From: Pegoplata infirma
Lineage: Eukaryota > Arthropoda > Insecta > Diptera > Anthomyiidae
NCBI GenBank assembly: GCA_963921195.1
Contig: OY992537.1
Coordinates: forward strand, 145,090,275 to 145,154,274
Length of the DNA stretch: 64,000 nt
Reading direction: 5' to 3'
Within the stretch, counting starts at the first letter, position 1. Each line of letters begins with the position of its first letter. A model generated the notes under the pieces. The model searched no databases. It was not told the origin of the DNA and worked only from the letters and a program-made list of their open reading frames with translations. This document shows positions 1 through 12,901 of the stretch, in pieces. Made by a program: the position numbers and the translations under genes.

Positions 1-480
1 CGTTATATATGGAACAGAATAGGATATATATAATTTTATATTAAATTATACAGAAAAACAAATTTTGTATTGAGCCTCATATAGTTAAATATAATTATAT
101 CAACCGTACGACTTTTAATCCGAATCATGATTAAATTATATATAACTACATTTGGATGCATTTAAAAAACGTAGAAAATAGCTCACGGAATATATTATCA
201 TATATCATTCGTTAGGTTTGTATCAAGTTATATATTGTTACATATGTTTATTTTTACTCGGGAAGTTGAAATAAAGGCTTTTCTGGAATAACGGAACATT
301 AAAATTTTTTTTACAAGAGTTTTGAGATCAGCCGGTGCTAATTTTACTAAATAGGTACCTTTTTCCAAAAAAAAAAATGAATCTTTGTCCAAAATGGGTT
401 AAGCATGTACTATTTAGTTTAAAGTTTGACTTAATTCTGAATGCAAATACTGCTAAAAATATATATATTTTTTAAAAGGG
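1..480. other. AT-rich DNA without a recognised feature
   Basis: Strongly AT-rich sequence with homopolymer runs and short ATATATGG-like words. No open frame of note, no inverted repeat and no repeat shared with the rest of the window was recognised. Confidence 0.5.
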
Positions 481-483
481 GGT

Positions 484-1236
484 TTTAAAAAAAAAAAACA
501 TCCCTCACGCAAAAATTCGACTCACTCTCTAGACACTCACTCGGAATTTTTCAACTCACAATCACGTAATTTAAATGAAAATCACTTTTTTGAGTCACGC
601 AAATCACGGGACCAGCGACCATCTCCAATTCAAATACATTAACAAGAGACAAGTGTCTTTTCATTTGTTTAATCTATATCATCTGTAAATTTTATTTAAA
701 ATGAAGTGTCCGCCCTTGAAAAAGTTTCCTTGTAGGTCTGAATCCAAAAAGTTTCAAGGCACTTATTTATTACCTTAATATAGTCACTTGACTTAAATGA
801 AAATCACTCTATAACCAAATGATTTAAATAAAAATTACTCACGCTCACGCGTGAATCACGGGACCAGAGACCATCTCTAATTCAAATACTTAAACAAAAG
901 GCAAGTGTCTCTTCATTTGATTCATCTATAACATCTGTAAATTTTGCTAAAAATGAAGTGTCCACCCTGAAAAAGTTTCCTTGTAGGTCCGATTTCAAAA
1001 AGTTTCAAGTCACTTATTTATTTACCCTAATATAGTACTTAATTTAAATGAAAATCACTCTATAATCACGTGATTTAAATAAAAATTGCTCACGCCTGAA
1101 TCACGTGGTTTTTTGAGTCACGCAAATTACGGGACCACAGACCATCTCTAATTCAAATACATAAACAAAAGACAAGTTTCTCTTCATTTGTTTCATATAT
1201 AACATCTGTAAATTTTATTAAAAATGAAGTGTCCAC
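484..1236. repeat. Three-unit tandem repeat, ~250-270 bp period
   Basis: Three degenerate units follow one another. Each holds a block rich in TCACGC/TCACGTG words, then ACCATCTCYAATTCAAATAC (at about 616, 867 and 1139), then AACATCTGTAAATTTT and TGAAGTGTCC. The third unit is cut off where a TAGGGTTTC end begins near 1237. The TCACG-rich part resembles the D family described elsewhere in the window. Function unknown. Confidence 0.75.
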
Positions 1237-1300
1237 TAGGGTTTCTAAATTCCCGGACTTTTTCAATTCCCGGGAAATCGTTTTAAAAAAATTGTATTTT
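1237..1300. repeat. Truncated end of an S-family hAT-like element
   Basis: TAGGGTTTCTAAATTCCCGG followed by a second CCCGGG block resembles the terminus of the S1 and S2 elements (17831-18989 and 24717-25732), whose ends read TAGTGTTTG with CCCGGG clusters. No matching opposite end was found nearby, so this looks like a fragment. Confidence 0.45.
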
Positions 1301-2950
1301 TAATTAAAACAAATTTTGAACTATACCATATAAAAATTGTTATATTAGAACTTATGGTCATATTTTCCAATGTAAAACCATTTTAGATGTATTCTTTTGT
1401 AAATTAGTTTTACTAACCTCTAAAATATACATACGTAGAAAGTTCATAAAATCTATTTTTTTTTTAGAAATATTGGACCTTATCATAGTTTTAGTATTTG
1501 CATTGAAGTATTTCCACTCCATGCAAAATTGTTCACAATTCGGAAAATTTTTCTAATTTTGACAACGCCAACCGTAAGAAAATTATATCTTGAAGATATA
1601 TTTAATTAAATTTTCGAATTATTAACAAAATTAATCCGCACGTAATCCTAATTCAATGTTATCAATTCGGCTTAAAAATCTGTTAGTGGTCACTTTTGAC
1701 CTTTAGTTCAGAAGGGTTAACGCTTTCTGCAATATACAAATTATTTAATTAATTATTTTTGACTATTTTGAAAATAAAAATGTGTGTTTTTTTTTAATTT
1801 TTAAAAAACATGAAAATTTTGGTAGGGGACATTTTTGGTTGCATGCACATACGGGTTAAAGATGCCCAAAAAAATTTATGTTTCAAAATTAAGTCAATAT
1901 GATTAAATAAAAGAACATACAACACAATATTCAACACAAACATGATTTTGGAACCATTAATTTCATTAAACAGTAGTTAAAACCAAAAAAAAACTCAGTA
2001 CGGGACACTTTTGGCCGCTGACCGATTAGGGTTAGAGACGTCCTATAAATCTATCGTTTCAACACTAAGTTACCACGATCAAATGGAACAAGATAGAGCA
2101 TAATATTGGTCGATTTGTACAATAATGTAGCTTACAAAAAATAAAAACTCAAAAAAATGGCAAAAAATCCGATTTCCTTGAAATCCGCTCAATTGAAATC
2201 GCTCCCCACAAAAAACTACCGAACGGATTTTCGCAAAAATTTAAATCTTTAGTATTTATGATGTTTTTAATAACATTGAGTAACAAAATCGATATATTTT
2301 GCAATTTTAATAAAAAAAAAAATTTCATCAAAAAAGTTGTTTTGAGAACCGCGCCAAAAATACGATTTTTTTTGTACCTTAAATAAAAATATGTTAGTGA
2401 TGGCATAAAATTCCAATATTAAACACAAAAGTTATTAGTATCAAATGCAATTAAAAAAAAAAATTTATTAACCAATAAAATAAAATTTATATTTTTAAAA
2501 TTTTTTTGAAAATTTGGCCATTTTGACCAAAATCTCAATTTTGACCACCGATGCGCTAATAGAGTTTTTGATCGATTAAAAAGTTGTCTTCCATAAAATG
2601 CTTATATTACCCCATTACCACTTTCCCGCACTAAGGACAATCGATCCTTACACTTTGTAGGATTTCGACCCAGTCTACTGTAGAGACTTTTGGCCAAAAA
2701 ACCTACAATCTCGCCCAGTGTGCACTGTGGGGCGGACAGAAGGACGACTTACGTTAAATTAATTAATATTAACGACAAAACCTTTTGCATACAAATACCA
2801 AAACCGATATAAGATAAATACCAATACTTATTAAAAACCAATACCAATACTTTTATCGAATTGGTACCCATCCTTGCCTTTTTGTATAGTGTTATAAATA
2901 ATTATACTTACGATTTATTAAATACATAACCCTTTATTGTTATTCTATAT
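1301..2950. other. AT-rich spacer with degenerate repeats
   Basis: No gene seen. Two related blocks near 1825-1880 and 1998-2070 share a GGGACA(C)TTTTGG and GGGTTAGAGACG/GGGTTAAAGATG pattern. At 2723 a CACTGTGGGGCGGACAGAA block is followed by a run of ACCAATACC-type words. The same block lies in inverse orientation at 48560-48807, where it ends in CACAGTG, so it may be one end of a CACTG-type element. Confidence 0.45.
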
Positions 2951-4989
2951 GGGGCATTCCATGCCAAATCACTCACTTTTAGACCCGACCCCTTTCGATT
3001 TATTTTATTTTTGGATATGTTTTAGTATTTATTAAATGCAACTCGGAGACCAATTTTCAGCCTTTTATTTCAAGATGGTGTTGAGTAATCAATTTTTCAA
3101 AATGGCGATTTTCTCAAAAAAATTAAAAAATTGAAATTTTTAATTAATTTTGACCATTAAAAAATATAGATATTTTAAAAAAAGTTGGACAACGTTTTGT
3201 TGGTATTTAAATGTAGTTTTAGAAAAAAAATATGAAAAAATTTTTCGAAGTAATTATCACTTTTTTTTTTGACGTTTAAAAATTAAAATCGATTTTTTGA
3301 AAAAGTCCGAAACCTTCGATTTTTTTTGTAAAAAACTATAAAAATTCTACTCTTAATTACGCAACTTTTAAGCCATAATTCGAGATGTGATCACAATTCT
3401 TTCTATTTTTTTTTTTAATTTTTAAAATTGCACCTTTAATTTTTTGGCTCTGATTTATTTTATATGGTGTTCCAAAAAAAATAAATTGGTAGATATTGAC
3501 CCTAACTTACCCTAGATATATTCATTTCGAGGTAAAAATACGTTTTACAAAAATTTAGGACGATCGAAAATGGGTAAGGCGTTTTGCATGGTCCTTGAAG
3601 TTTAAAAAACGGATTACAAGGAAAAATATGATTTTTTTTCTGTTTTCGAAATTTTTTTGGTATTTTAAGTTAAGTTTTAATTCAAGTAATTACAGAATTA
3701 TGATGTGGAGTAAAATGCCTTTCTAATAAGGTACTAAAAACTAAAATCGGTTGAAAATCAGCCAAGTTATTACAACTTCCCCAGGCATCTAACGTATGGC
3801 AGACCACTTGATTAAGCAATACAATCCGATTTTTGTAATTCATTGAAATTTTCTATTGTAATAACATTTTTTTATTCTTCAAGTTCAAATGTATTTAGAT
3901 TACAAGTATTTTTCATATTGTGTTTTTCTAACATGTTTTAAATTAATGCTAAAAATGCCTGCATTTTCAACAGCCTTTTGAAATCTCGATTTAAAAAAAA
4001 AATTTTTTTTTTTTGTTTTAAAATTTGGAAAAATTAAAAAAATATTACACTAAAACATTAATAATGAAAAAATGTTATTACAGTAGAAAATTTCAATAAA
4101 TTTAAAAAAGGGACTCGTATTCTTTAATCAAGTGGTATGACACCCGCTAGATGCCTGGGGAAGTTGTAATAACTTGGCTGATTTTAACCGATTTTAGTTT
4201 TTAGTACCTAATTAGAAAGGCATTTTACTCCACATCATAATTCTGTAATCACTTGAATTAAAACTTAACTTAAAATACCAAAAAAATTGCGAAAACAGAA
4301 AAAAAATCATATTTTTCCTTGTAATCCGTTTTGTAAACTTCAAGGATCATACTAAACGCCTTACCCATGTCCGATCGTCCTAAATTATTGTGAGACGTAT
4401 TTTTACCTCGAAATGAATATATCTAGGGTAAGTTAGGGTCAATATCTACCAATTTATTTTTTTTGGAACACCATATAAAATAAATCAGAGCCAAAAAATT
4501 AAAGGTGCAATTTTAAAAATTAAAAAAAAAAAAAAAATAGAAAGAATTGTGATCACATCTCAAATTATGGCTTAAAAGTTGCGTAATTAAGAGTAGAATT
4601 TTTATAGTTTTTTACAAAAAAATCGAAGGTTTCGGACTTTTTCAAAAAATCGATTTTAATTTTTAAACGTCAAAAAAAAGTGATAATTACTTCGAATAAT
4701 TTTTTCATATTTTTTTTCTAAAACTAAATTTAAATACCAACAAAACGTTGTCCAACTTTTTTTAAAATATCTATATTTTTTAGTGGTCAAAATTATTTAA
4801 AAATTTCAATTTTTTAATTTTTTTGAGAAAATCGCCATTTTGAAAAATTGATTACTCAACACCATCTTGAAATAAAAGGCTGAAAATTGGTCTCCGAGTT
4901 GCATTTAATAAATACTAAAACATATCCAAAAATAAAATAAATCGAAAGGGGTCGGGTCTAAAAGTGAGTGATTTGGCATGGAATGCCCC
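2951..4989. mobile_element. Foldback element A1 (GGGGCATTCCATG ends)
   Basis: An almost complete palindrome of about 2.04 kb. The left end reads GGGGCATTCCATGCCAAATC and the right end is its reverse complement. Arms of about 1 kb can be followed inward to a dyad near 3970; for example GCATCTAACGTATGG near 3785 pairs with its complement near 4150. Flanks TTCTATAT and ATATATAT match at 6 of 8 positions, compatible with an old 8-bp target duplication. No transposase is encoded. The terminal 13 bases equal those of A3 although the arm sequence differs, so they are probably related non-autonomous elements mobilised by the same unseen transposase. Confidence 0.8.
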
Positions 4990-5870
4990 ATATATATTTT
5001 TTAGATTTAAATAAAAATGATAATTAATGTTACCATTGAAAATAATTGTGTAATTATGTGCTAAAGAAGAATATAGATTGATGATGTAGGTAGAAAAAGA
5101 AGTTTGGTAAGTGTGTCACTTTTAGGGATACTTTACAAAAATAGTCTACAGGAAGTTAAAGTATCATGGATGGTCGGAATCCGCCATAAAGGGGAGGGAA
5201 CCTGAGGAGACAAAAATCACCACACTCTCCATCTTTTCAAATTCCAAATTCATAATTTTTCTGACGCATTTTACCGGATACTGTCGTGTGTCTGTCTGTT
5301 TCCGTTTCCGGCATACCTCTAGCGTTTTGTGTTTGTGAAATGTTTTGTGTTTTTTTTTGTTGACAACCCCGGCACGAATTTTTAAATGTTTTCGAACGTT
5401 AGTAGAAAAGTTTCCACCAACATCCGACGAGCTAATGCCGTGCAACCACAAGCGTGCCTTCTGCTAGGTCTAACAAACCCTTTCGTCACAATGGCTATGT
5501 ATTGATTTTTGTATGATCATATATGACATATTAGGAAACATATATGTGACCATATATGCAAAAATTGATCCCATATATGAGGTCGTATGTAAAAGATGTA
5601 CCATATATGATATCATATATGGAACCATATATGTTATCATAAAATGTTAAATCTTAGTTAATGTGTATGCAAATTTGAACCAGATTTACAAATGGTGGAC
5701 ACAATTGTTTCAAATATTATCTTCGGTTATCCTACAAGATCTGAACAGATAGACTTATATATAATATTATACGTAAAATGGGTCTATCTGGTTTTATCAG
5801 TTTGATCCGGATTGATACAATATTAAATAAATTGAGACTATAACCCATAACTATATATGGTTAGATGTTG
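4990..5870. other. Spacer with GC-richer patch and ATATATG words
   Basis: 5164-5470 is less AT-rich than its surroundings and holds a 95-codon minus-strand frame (MWLHGISSSDVGG...). No domain or homology was recognised, so it is not called as a gene. 5510-5650 is a run of CCATATATG/CATATATGA words. The remainder is plain AT-rich DNA up to the target duplication of element Q. Confidence 0.4.
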
Positions 5871-5878
5871 CTCTACAT

Positions 5879-8279
5879 TAGACCACCCAAAAAATGTATG
5901 GGATTTGCAAAAGTATTTTTTTGTTCGCTCCACCGGCAGTTTCTGAGAGATTGGCTATACAAAATAAAATCTGTGCAAGAACTGGATCTCTCGGTTGCAT
6001 ACAGGCCAGTCGATTTGAACTTTTGACCCTAAAAGTGACCTAAAAGCACTACAAAGCTTTAAAGTGTCATAACTCTTAAAATATCCGTTTTTCTAAAAAA
6101 TGCTATATAAGTTTTATTTTGCAGAATAAGAACGGAAACATTTCCTTCATACAAATTTTTAGCCTAAGTCTAACACATCGTGGTGTTTTTGGCGGTTAAA
6201 GTAAAAATTTATGCAAAGACTTAATTTAAAACGACCCTCGTTTAAATTTGGACGGAGACTCAAATAGTCGGTGCCCATTATTTTGTAGAGTAAGACATGT
6301 AGTTTTCATAAACCAATTACATTTGGAATTTATATGGGTGATTTCATTACAGAAGAGCCCAAAGCTGACTTTGAAGTTTCGATTTTCCAAATGCTGTATA
6401 CAAATTTGTGAAATTACTTTATTTTAAACGACCCTCGTTAAAATTTTAATGGATACAATCGGTTTCCATGATTTTGAAGAGTTAAAAATGGAGATTTCAA
6501 ACAAGTGTTGATAACTACAGGCATTTTTAGCATTAATTTAAAACCTGTTAGCAAAATACAATATGAAAAGTACTTGTCATCTAATTACATTTGAACTTGA
6601 AGAATAACAAAATATTATTACAGTAGAAAATTTCAAGGAATTTCATGAACCGGATTGTATTCCTTATTCAAGTGCCTGGGGAAGTTTACATAACATGGCT
6701 GATTTTCAACCGATTTAAGTTTTTAGTACCTTATTAGAGAGGCATTTTACTCCAAATCGAAATTCTGTCACCACCTGTCAAATTTAACTTAAATACCAAA
6801 AAAAATTAAAAAACAGAAAAAAATCATATTTTGTCTTTTAATCCGTTTTTTTTTTTTTTTTTTAAATTCAAGGCCGATGCGGCACGCATTACCCATGTCC
6901 GATCAACCTTAATTTTTTGAGACATATTTTGAATATCGAAGCCAATGAGCCTATAAAATACTAATAAATATCTATAAATAAACTACTAGTTAGTCACTAA
7001 ATGGAACTAGTTGTAGTTAATGTTAAGCAAAACTAATCTAAATTTGTTTAAATAAAGAAGAAAAAAAAAAAAATTTTACCCGCAAATGAATGTACCTAGG
7101 GGAAGTTAGGGTCAATATTTACCAATTTAATTATTTTGGAGCACCATATAAAATATAGCATACCAGAGTCTAAAAAAAACTGCAATTTTCAAAATTTTAT
7201 AAAAATAGAACGATTTGTGCTCACATCTCGAATTATGGCTTCAAAATTGTGTAATTTATAGTAGATTTTTTAGATTTAAAAAAAAAATTAAGGTTTCGGA
7301 CTTTTTCAAAAATTTAATTTTAATTTTTAAACGTTAAAAAATAAGTGATAATTACTTCGAATAATTTTTTCATATTTTTTTCTAAAACTACGTTTAAGTA
7401 CCAACAAAATGTTTTCCAACTTATTTTAAGGTATCTATATATTTTACTGGTAAAAATTAATTGAAAATTTACATTTTTTAACTTTTTTTTGTAAAAAAAC
7501 GCCATTTAAATTGATTACTCAACACCAACTTGGTATAAAAGGCTGAAAATTTGAGTGCAAGTTGCATTTAATACGTAATAAAACATAACCAAAAAAAAAA
7601 AATAAATAATCGAAGGGGATCGGGTCTAAAAGTTAGTGATTTGGCCTGGAATATTTTCCCCAAATATTTTCCAAAAAGTACACATCTAACTCTTCAAATC
7701 GTGGAAACCGATTGTCTCCATTAAAATTTTAACGAGGGTCGTTTAAAATTAAATAATTTCACAAATTTGAATACAACACTTGGAAAATCGAAACTTCAAC
7801 GTCAGCTTTGGGCTCTTCTGTAATGAAATCACCCATATAAATTCCAAATGTAATTGGTTTATGAAAACTACATGTCTTACTGTACAAAATAATGGACACC
7901 GACTATTTGAGTCTCCGTCCAAATTTAAACGAGGGTCGTTTTAAATTAAGTCTTTACATAAATTTTTACTTTAACCGCCAAAAACACCACGATGTGTTAG
8001 ACTTAGGCTAAAAATTTGTATGAAGGAAATGTTTCCTTTCTTATTCTGCAAAATAAAACTTATATAGTATTTTTTAGAAAAACGCATATTTTAAGAGTTA
8101 TGACACTTAAAAGCTTTGTGGTGCTTTTAGGTCACTTTTAGGGTCAAAAGTTCAAATCGACTGGCCTGTATGCAACCGAGAGATCCAGTTCTTGCACATA
8201 TATTATTTTTTATGGCCAATCTATCAGAAACTGCCGGTGGAGCTAACAAAAAAATACTTTTGCAAATTTGGGTGGTCTA
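5879..8279. mobile_element. Foldback element Q with 8-bp duplication
   Basis: Terminal inverted repeat TAGACCACCCAAA at the left and its complement at the right, with arms of about 600 bp (5879-6530 and 7670-8279). Perfect target duplication CTCTACAT at 5871-5878 and 8280-8287. Eight-base duplications fit the hAT superfamily (P elements also make 8 bp); the superfamily is inferred only. The centre holds a half copy of the A1 family. No transposase frame. Confidence 0.85.
6530..7665. repeat. Diverged half copy of A1 inside Q
   Basis: Follows the inner part and right arm of A1: the AGTGCCTGGGGAAGTT block at about 6680, the phrase TAGTACCTTATTAGAGAGGC, and the end GTGATTTGGCCTGGAAT near 7640. 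It is clearly diverged, and the terminal GGGGCATTCC is degraded. An in-frame minus-strand ORF of 61 codons here is a by-product. Confidence 0.65.
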
Positions 8280-8287
8280 CTCTACAT

Positions 8288-8515
8288 AAAGAACATATTT
8301 TTGTATATAACATTATATAAAGTGCATATGATTATATATAATATTATCTAACTTATGTCACGTTATAAGGAGCAATATATGATTATTCATAATGGTTTTA
8401 AATTATATTTAATTGTATAAGTTTTCTCCAACTGATAAAATTATATAGACCCAATTCACGTATCACATTATATATAAGGTTATCCTGCTAGATCATAAAA
8501 TATACCCGTAGATAA
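8288..8515. other. AT-rich spacer
   Basis: Alternating AT-rich sequence with ATTATATATAA words between the right target duplication of Q and the left end of CAC-1. Nothing else was seen. Confidence 0.5.
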
Positions 8516-9844
8516 CACTGTGCTACACCAAAAATATGCAGGGGTTCTCATATGAAAATTCGGGTTGGTTGGAGTCCATAGAGTACTGAAATACTCATAG
8601 TTTTTCTGGATCACTTCGTTAAGTACGTTTTTTATTGGCAAATCGGTTTAAAAACGGCAATTCTTAAATTACAATTTTAAAAAATTATTTTATGGATTTT
8701 TTTGAAAGGTATAGGTCTTACCTTTTAAACAAAACAAAAATATTAAAAATCGATCAAAAATTGGCTGAGCTACGATCGCTTAAGTAAAAAATAACCGAAT
8801 TTTTTGAAAAATTTGTCATATTTTTTACACTCTAAGTTGAAAGTGCATCATTAAACAATTTTTTTTAATTTTTTGTAAAAAAGTATAGTAAAGTAGCTTT
8901 CCAAAACACCAAAAAACATAACAATCGGTTAAGAAATGAATGAGTTATGCTAAGTTTTGTGATAGGACATTTTTAATTTTTTTCAGAAACGCTTGTAATT
9001 CAAGCATTATTCATAAATCTTATTACTAGTAGTAATTTTATGTGCATATGCATATAAACTAGAGATGGGAACGTAATTAGATTTGTACGTGATTCACACA
9101 TGATCACAAGTGAGCGTGATTGAAAATTAATTTTACTCACGTGGTTGTGAGTGAGTGTCAGTGTGAGTGGAATAAAAAAATTGGCGTGTCAAGTACTTCC
9201 AAATCCTATTTATAATTTTTTGGTTTTGTTTGAAAAGTATGACTGTTACTTCTTAAACAAAAAAATATTGAGAATCGGTTGAATATAGGCTAAAGATCGC
9301 TCGTTTAAGTAAAAAACCTTTTTTTAAGAATTATACATGCAACATTTTTATGACAAAAAACATTTGACATTTTTGAAACGAAATTGCTAAAATTGTGGGA
9401 TCATTGATGTAAATTTTTCCTATTTATAAATATACGTATGAGGCATTCCACACCAAATGTTCACCAAAAAAAAAAACATGTGAACCGTAAATTTTTGAAT
9501 GGGTTGTATCGATATCCATATATGGAGCTAAGAAAATTGCGTTTTTGGTTTTTCAATTTTTCAAAAACTGGGCTTAGGAGGCGTGGTCAAATATTGGAAA
9601 AATTGTCAAATTTGTGTCGAGTTGCCTTGTTTAAATATATATCAAATAAAAACGAAATGCACCAAAATCACAAAAATTTACATTCTTGTATAGTTTTGTA
9701 TGGGCTATCGATTAAACATTTTTTGGAAAATTTTCAGAACCCGTTCTGAAATTTTCCATTTTTTAAAAAAGTCAATTTATAAAAAATCCGGCCACTTTTG
9801 TTTTTTTTTTTTAAATTTTTTTTTTAAAGATTATATGTTTGTCT

Positions 9845-10325
9845 AAGAGATGGTCACGTGAGTGAATTTTAACTTTCACTTACTCACGAGCATAATTTTT
9901 CTACTAACACTCACTCACAATCACGTGGGTAAATTTAATACAACTCACATTCACGTGCGCCGACGCAAGAGTCACTCACGCTAACGTTGACTCACACTCA
10001 AGATATTCTTATTTATACAAAAAAAAAATTCAAAAACTAAAGTTTCAAGAATCTTTCAAAAATTTCAGCAAAATCCAAAATTTTACATTTGTTTTGATTT
10101 TTTCGGGACGAAATCTGAAGTTAAGCAAAATTTTACATTTTTTTTGTTGCTTTTTTGTAATGAAATGAAATATGAAGAGAAAATAAATCACGCAAACTCA
10201 CGCAAAAAAATCAACTCACGCACACTCTTTCACGCAATAATCTTACTCATACTCACTCACAATCACGTGAGTAAAATTGAATTCAGTCACACTCACACTC
10301 TAATCTGCTCATGTTCCCATCGCTA
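9845..10325. mobile_element. D2, TCACGTGA-rich hAT-like element
   Basis: Starts AAGAGATGGTCACGTGAG and ends CATGTTCCCATCGCTA, related to the TAGAGATGGGCAC termini of this family. Flanked by a perfect 8-bp duplication GTTTGTCT (9837-9844 and 10326-10333). The body is dense in ACTCAC, TCACGC and CACGTG words. No protein. D3 sits at the equivalent site of element B2. Confidence 0.8.
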
Positions 10326-10339
10326 GTTTGTCTATCCAC

Positions 10340-11198
10340 TAGGGTGTTCAGTCGATTAATTCTTGTTCGATTAATCGAACAATTTTAGACGAATAATTGT
10401 TCGATTAATTTAAAATTGCTTATTTCGATTAAAGGATTAATCGAAGAATTTATGCCGATTAATCGAATAATATTAATATATGGGTTTCCTGGAAATATGT
10501 ATAATTTTTTAAAAGTCCAATAAACAAACCAAATGTATGTTACAGTTGGAATTAAAAAAAAACACAGTCATGTTTACTTAAGTGGTCCTTATTTTATTTT
10601 TTTTTTTGGATTTTCGCTGTTCCTGAAGCTTGGATTTGTTAAACGACCTAATTAAGTACCTGATAAAATTTTAGGCCAAATCGGTTAACTGTATGACAGC
10701 GCTAAAATCGATCAAAGTTTCGAGTTTTGGGCAAAAACGCACTAATTTATAAAAAGAATAAAATTTCAAATTTAAGATTTTCCAAAATGTAGTCATATTT
10801 TTTTTTGTGATATTGGTAATCCAAAAAATTTGTCAAAAAAATTGTTTTTAAATTCTACACATTTTACAAATCCAATATGATTTTTTTAAAAATTTTCTCA
10901 AACAAATTAGCAGAAAACTTAAATTTTGATACATTTTGAAATGATTTTAATTTTGTTTTTTGTTGTCAATAAAATGTTAAAATACTTGTAATTAATATTT
11001 TTTTATTTACTCAAGTACCAATTTTTTCTAAAATTGTCGAAAAAAATCTTGCAATTTAGAAAATTTCTGAATTCGTAATTATTCGATTAATCGAACAATT
11101 TTAAAATTTTATTCGTTTAATCGAATAATTTAAAAATGGCAAATATCGATTAATCGTTTAATCGAACAATTAAAAAACCCGATTAATTGAACACCCTA
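10340..11198. mobile_element. L, hAT-like element (TAGGGTGTTCA ends)
   Basis: Ends TAGGGTGTTCAGTCG and TTGAACACCCTA, with subterminal ATTCGATTAATCGAAC palindromic words at both sides. Perfect 8-bp target duplication CTATCCAC at 10332-10339 and 11199-11206. No transposase. Element N at 37227-41963 has nearly the same ends. Confidence 0.85.
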
Positions 11199-11906
11199 CT
11201 ATCCACACAAAAAAAATTGTAATGGGTTTTTCGTTATTTTCGAGAAATAGCATTTTTTTTGGATTTTCGCTGTTCCTGAAGCTTGGATTTGTTAAACGAC
11301 CTAATTAAGTACCTGATAAAATTTTAGGCCAAATCGGTTAACTGTATGACAGCGCTAAAATCGATCAAAGTTTCGAGTTTTGGGCAAAAACGCACTAATT
11401 TATAAAAAGAATAAAATTTCAAATTTAAGATTTTCCAAAATGTAGTCATATTTTTTTTTGTGATATTGGTAATCCAAAAAATTTGTCAAAAAAATTGTTT
11501 TTAAATTCTACACATTTTACAAATCCAATATGATTTTTTTAAAAATTTTCTCAAACAAATTAGCAGAAAACTTAAATTTTGATACATTTTGAAATGATTT
11601 TAATTTTGTTTTTTGTTGTCAATAAAATGTTAAAATACTTGTAATTAATATTTTTTATTTACTCAAGTACCAATTTTTTCTAAAATTGTCGAAAAAAATC
11701 TTGCAATTTAGAAAATTTCTGAATTCGTAATTATTCGATTAATCGAACAATTTTAAAATTTTATTCGTTTAATCGAATAATTTAAAAATGACAAATATCG
11801 ATTAATCGTTTAATCGAACAATTAAAAAACCCGATTAATTGAACACCCTACTATCCACACAAAAAAATTGTAATGGGTTTTTCGTTATTTTCGAGAAATA
11901 GCATTT
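10600..11906. repeat. Tandem duplication of a 653-bp segment
   Basis: GGATTTTCGCTGTTCCTGAA begins at 10608 and again at 11261. The two units run in parallel to the phrase TTTCGAGAAATAGCATTT, differing only by a base or two and by A/T-run lengths. The unit includes the right part of L plus flanking B1 sequence, so it arose after L inserted. It is either a very recent duplication or an assembly artefact. Confidence 0.85.
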
Positions 11907-12901
11907 GAATTTTGAATTTCATAACAATTTAGTAATTTGCTTGGTTCAACGTAACGTATGAATAATGCAAATATTTAATAGTCATTCGCTTATAATTATA
12001 ATTAATTTGATATAATTTTATCAAATTATACATAATTATATAAAAAAAAATTTACTCGGGACCCATTGAAAAATTTATGGTACACATGTTTTTTTTTCAC
12101 TGAACATTTGGTGTGAAATGCCTCATATGTATATTTACAAATAGGTAAAATTTCCATCAAATGATCAAACAATTTTACCAATTTCGTTTCAAAAAACATG
12201 TTTGCAAGCGCACAACTTTTTCAGTCATAAAAATGTTGCAGGTATAACTCTTCAAAAAAGGTTTTTTACTTAAACGAGCGCACCTTAGCCTGTTTTCAAG
12301 CGATTCTCAATATTTTGTTGTTTAAGAAGTAACACTCATATTTCTTAAACAAACCGAAAAAATTATAAATAGTAACACTCATATTTCTTAAACAAACCGA
12401 AAAAATTATAAATAGGATTTGGAAGTAACTGACAACTTTTTTTAAAAAAATTAAATAAAATTGTTTAATGATGCACTTTCAACTTAGAGTGTAAAGAATA
12501 TGACAAATTTTTCAAAAATTCGGTTTTTTTTACTTAAGCGATCGTAGCTCAGCCAATTCTTGATCGATTTTTAATATTTTTGTTTTGTTTTAAAGGTAAG
12601 ACTTATACCGTTCAAAAAAATCAATAGAATCGAAAATCGGTTGCAAACTAACAAAGTAATAATTTTTTTGAAATTGTAATTTAATAATTGCCGTTTTTCA
12701 ACACATTTGCCAATAAAAAACGTACTTAACGAAGTGATCCAGAAAAACTATGAGTATATCAGTACTCTATGGACTCCAATCAACCCGAATTTTCATATGA
12801 GAACCCCTGCATATTTTATTTTTGGTCTTTTGTAGCACAGTGAAATTAGGGGTGCACTCCTTCAAATTCGAAGTTTTGCAAAATAGCTGCCACCCTACTG
12901 T

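Larger units (their letters stand above)
9440..12124. mobile_element. B1, foldback element (GAGGCATTCCACACC ends)
   Basis: Left end GAGGCATTCCACACCAAATG, right end its complement with one change. Flanked by ATACGTAT (9432-9439) and ATATGTAT (12125-12132), an 8-bp duplication with one transition. Without B1 the host joins into a perfect loop-free palindrome centred on ATACGTAT. B1 itself carries D2 (9845-10325), L (10340-11198) and a local tandem duplication. No coding sequence. Confidence 0.8.
8516..12842. mobile_element. CAC-1, CACTG-ended foldback element
   Basis: Left end CACTGTGCTACACC, right end GTAGCACAGTG. Inverted arms are 8516-9439 and 12125-12842; the phrases TTTCTGGATCACTTCGTTAAG and GAAAATTCGGGTTGG occur in both in opposite orientation. 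Flanks are TAA at the left and AAA at the right, one mismatch from a 3-bp duplication. CACTG ends with 3-bp duplications match the CACTA (En/Spm) superfamily; no transposase is present. The middle is occupied by B1 at the exact palindromic centre. Confidence 0.75.

Noticed and set aside
9063..9170. Complete D element in the left arm of CAC-1
   Set aside because: Only one TAGAGATGGG end is visible, and the block is mirrored in the other CAC arms, so it belongs to the CAC arm sequence.
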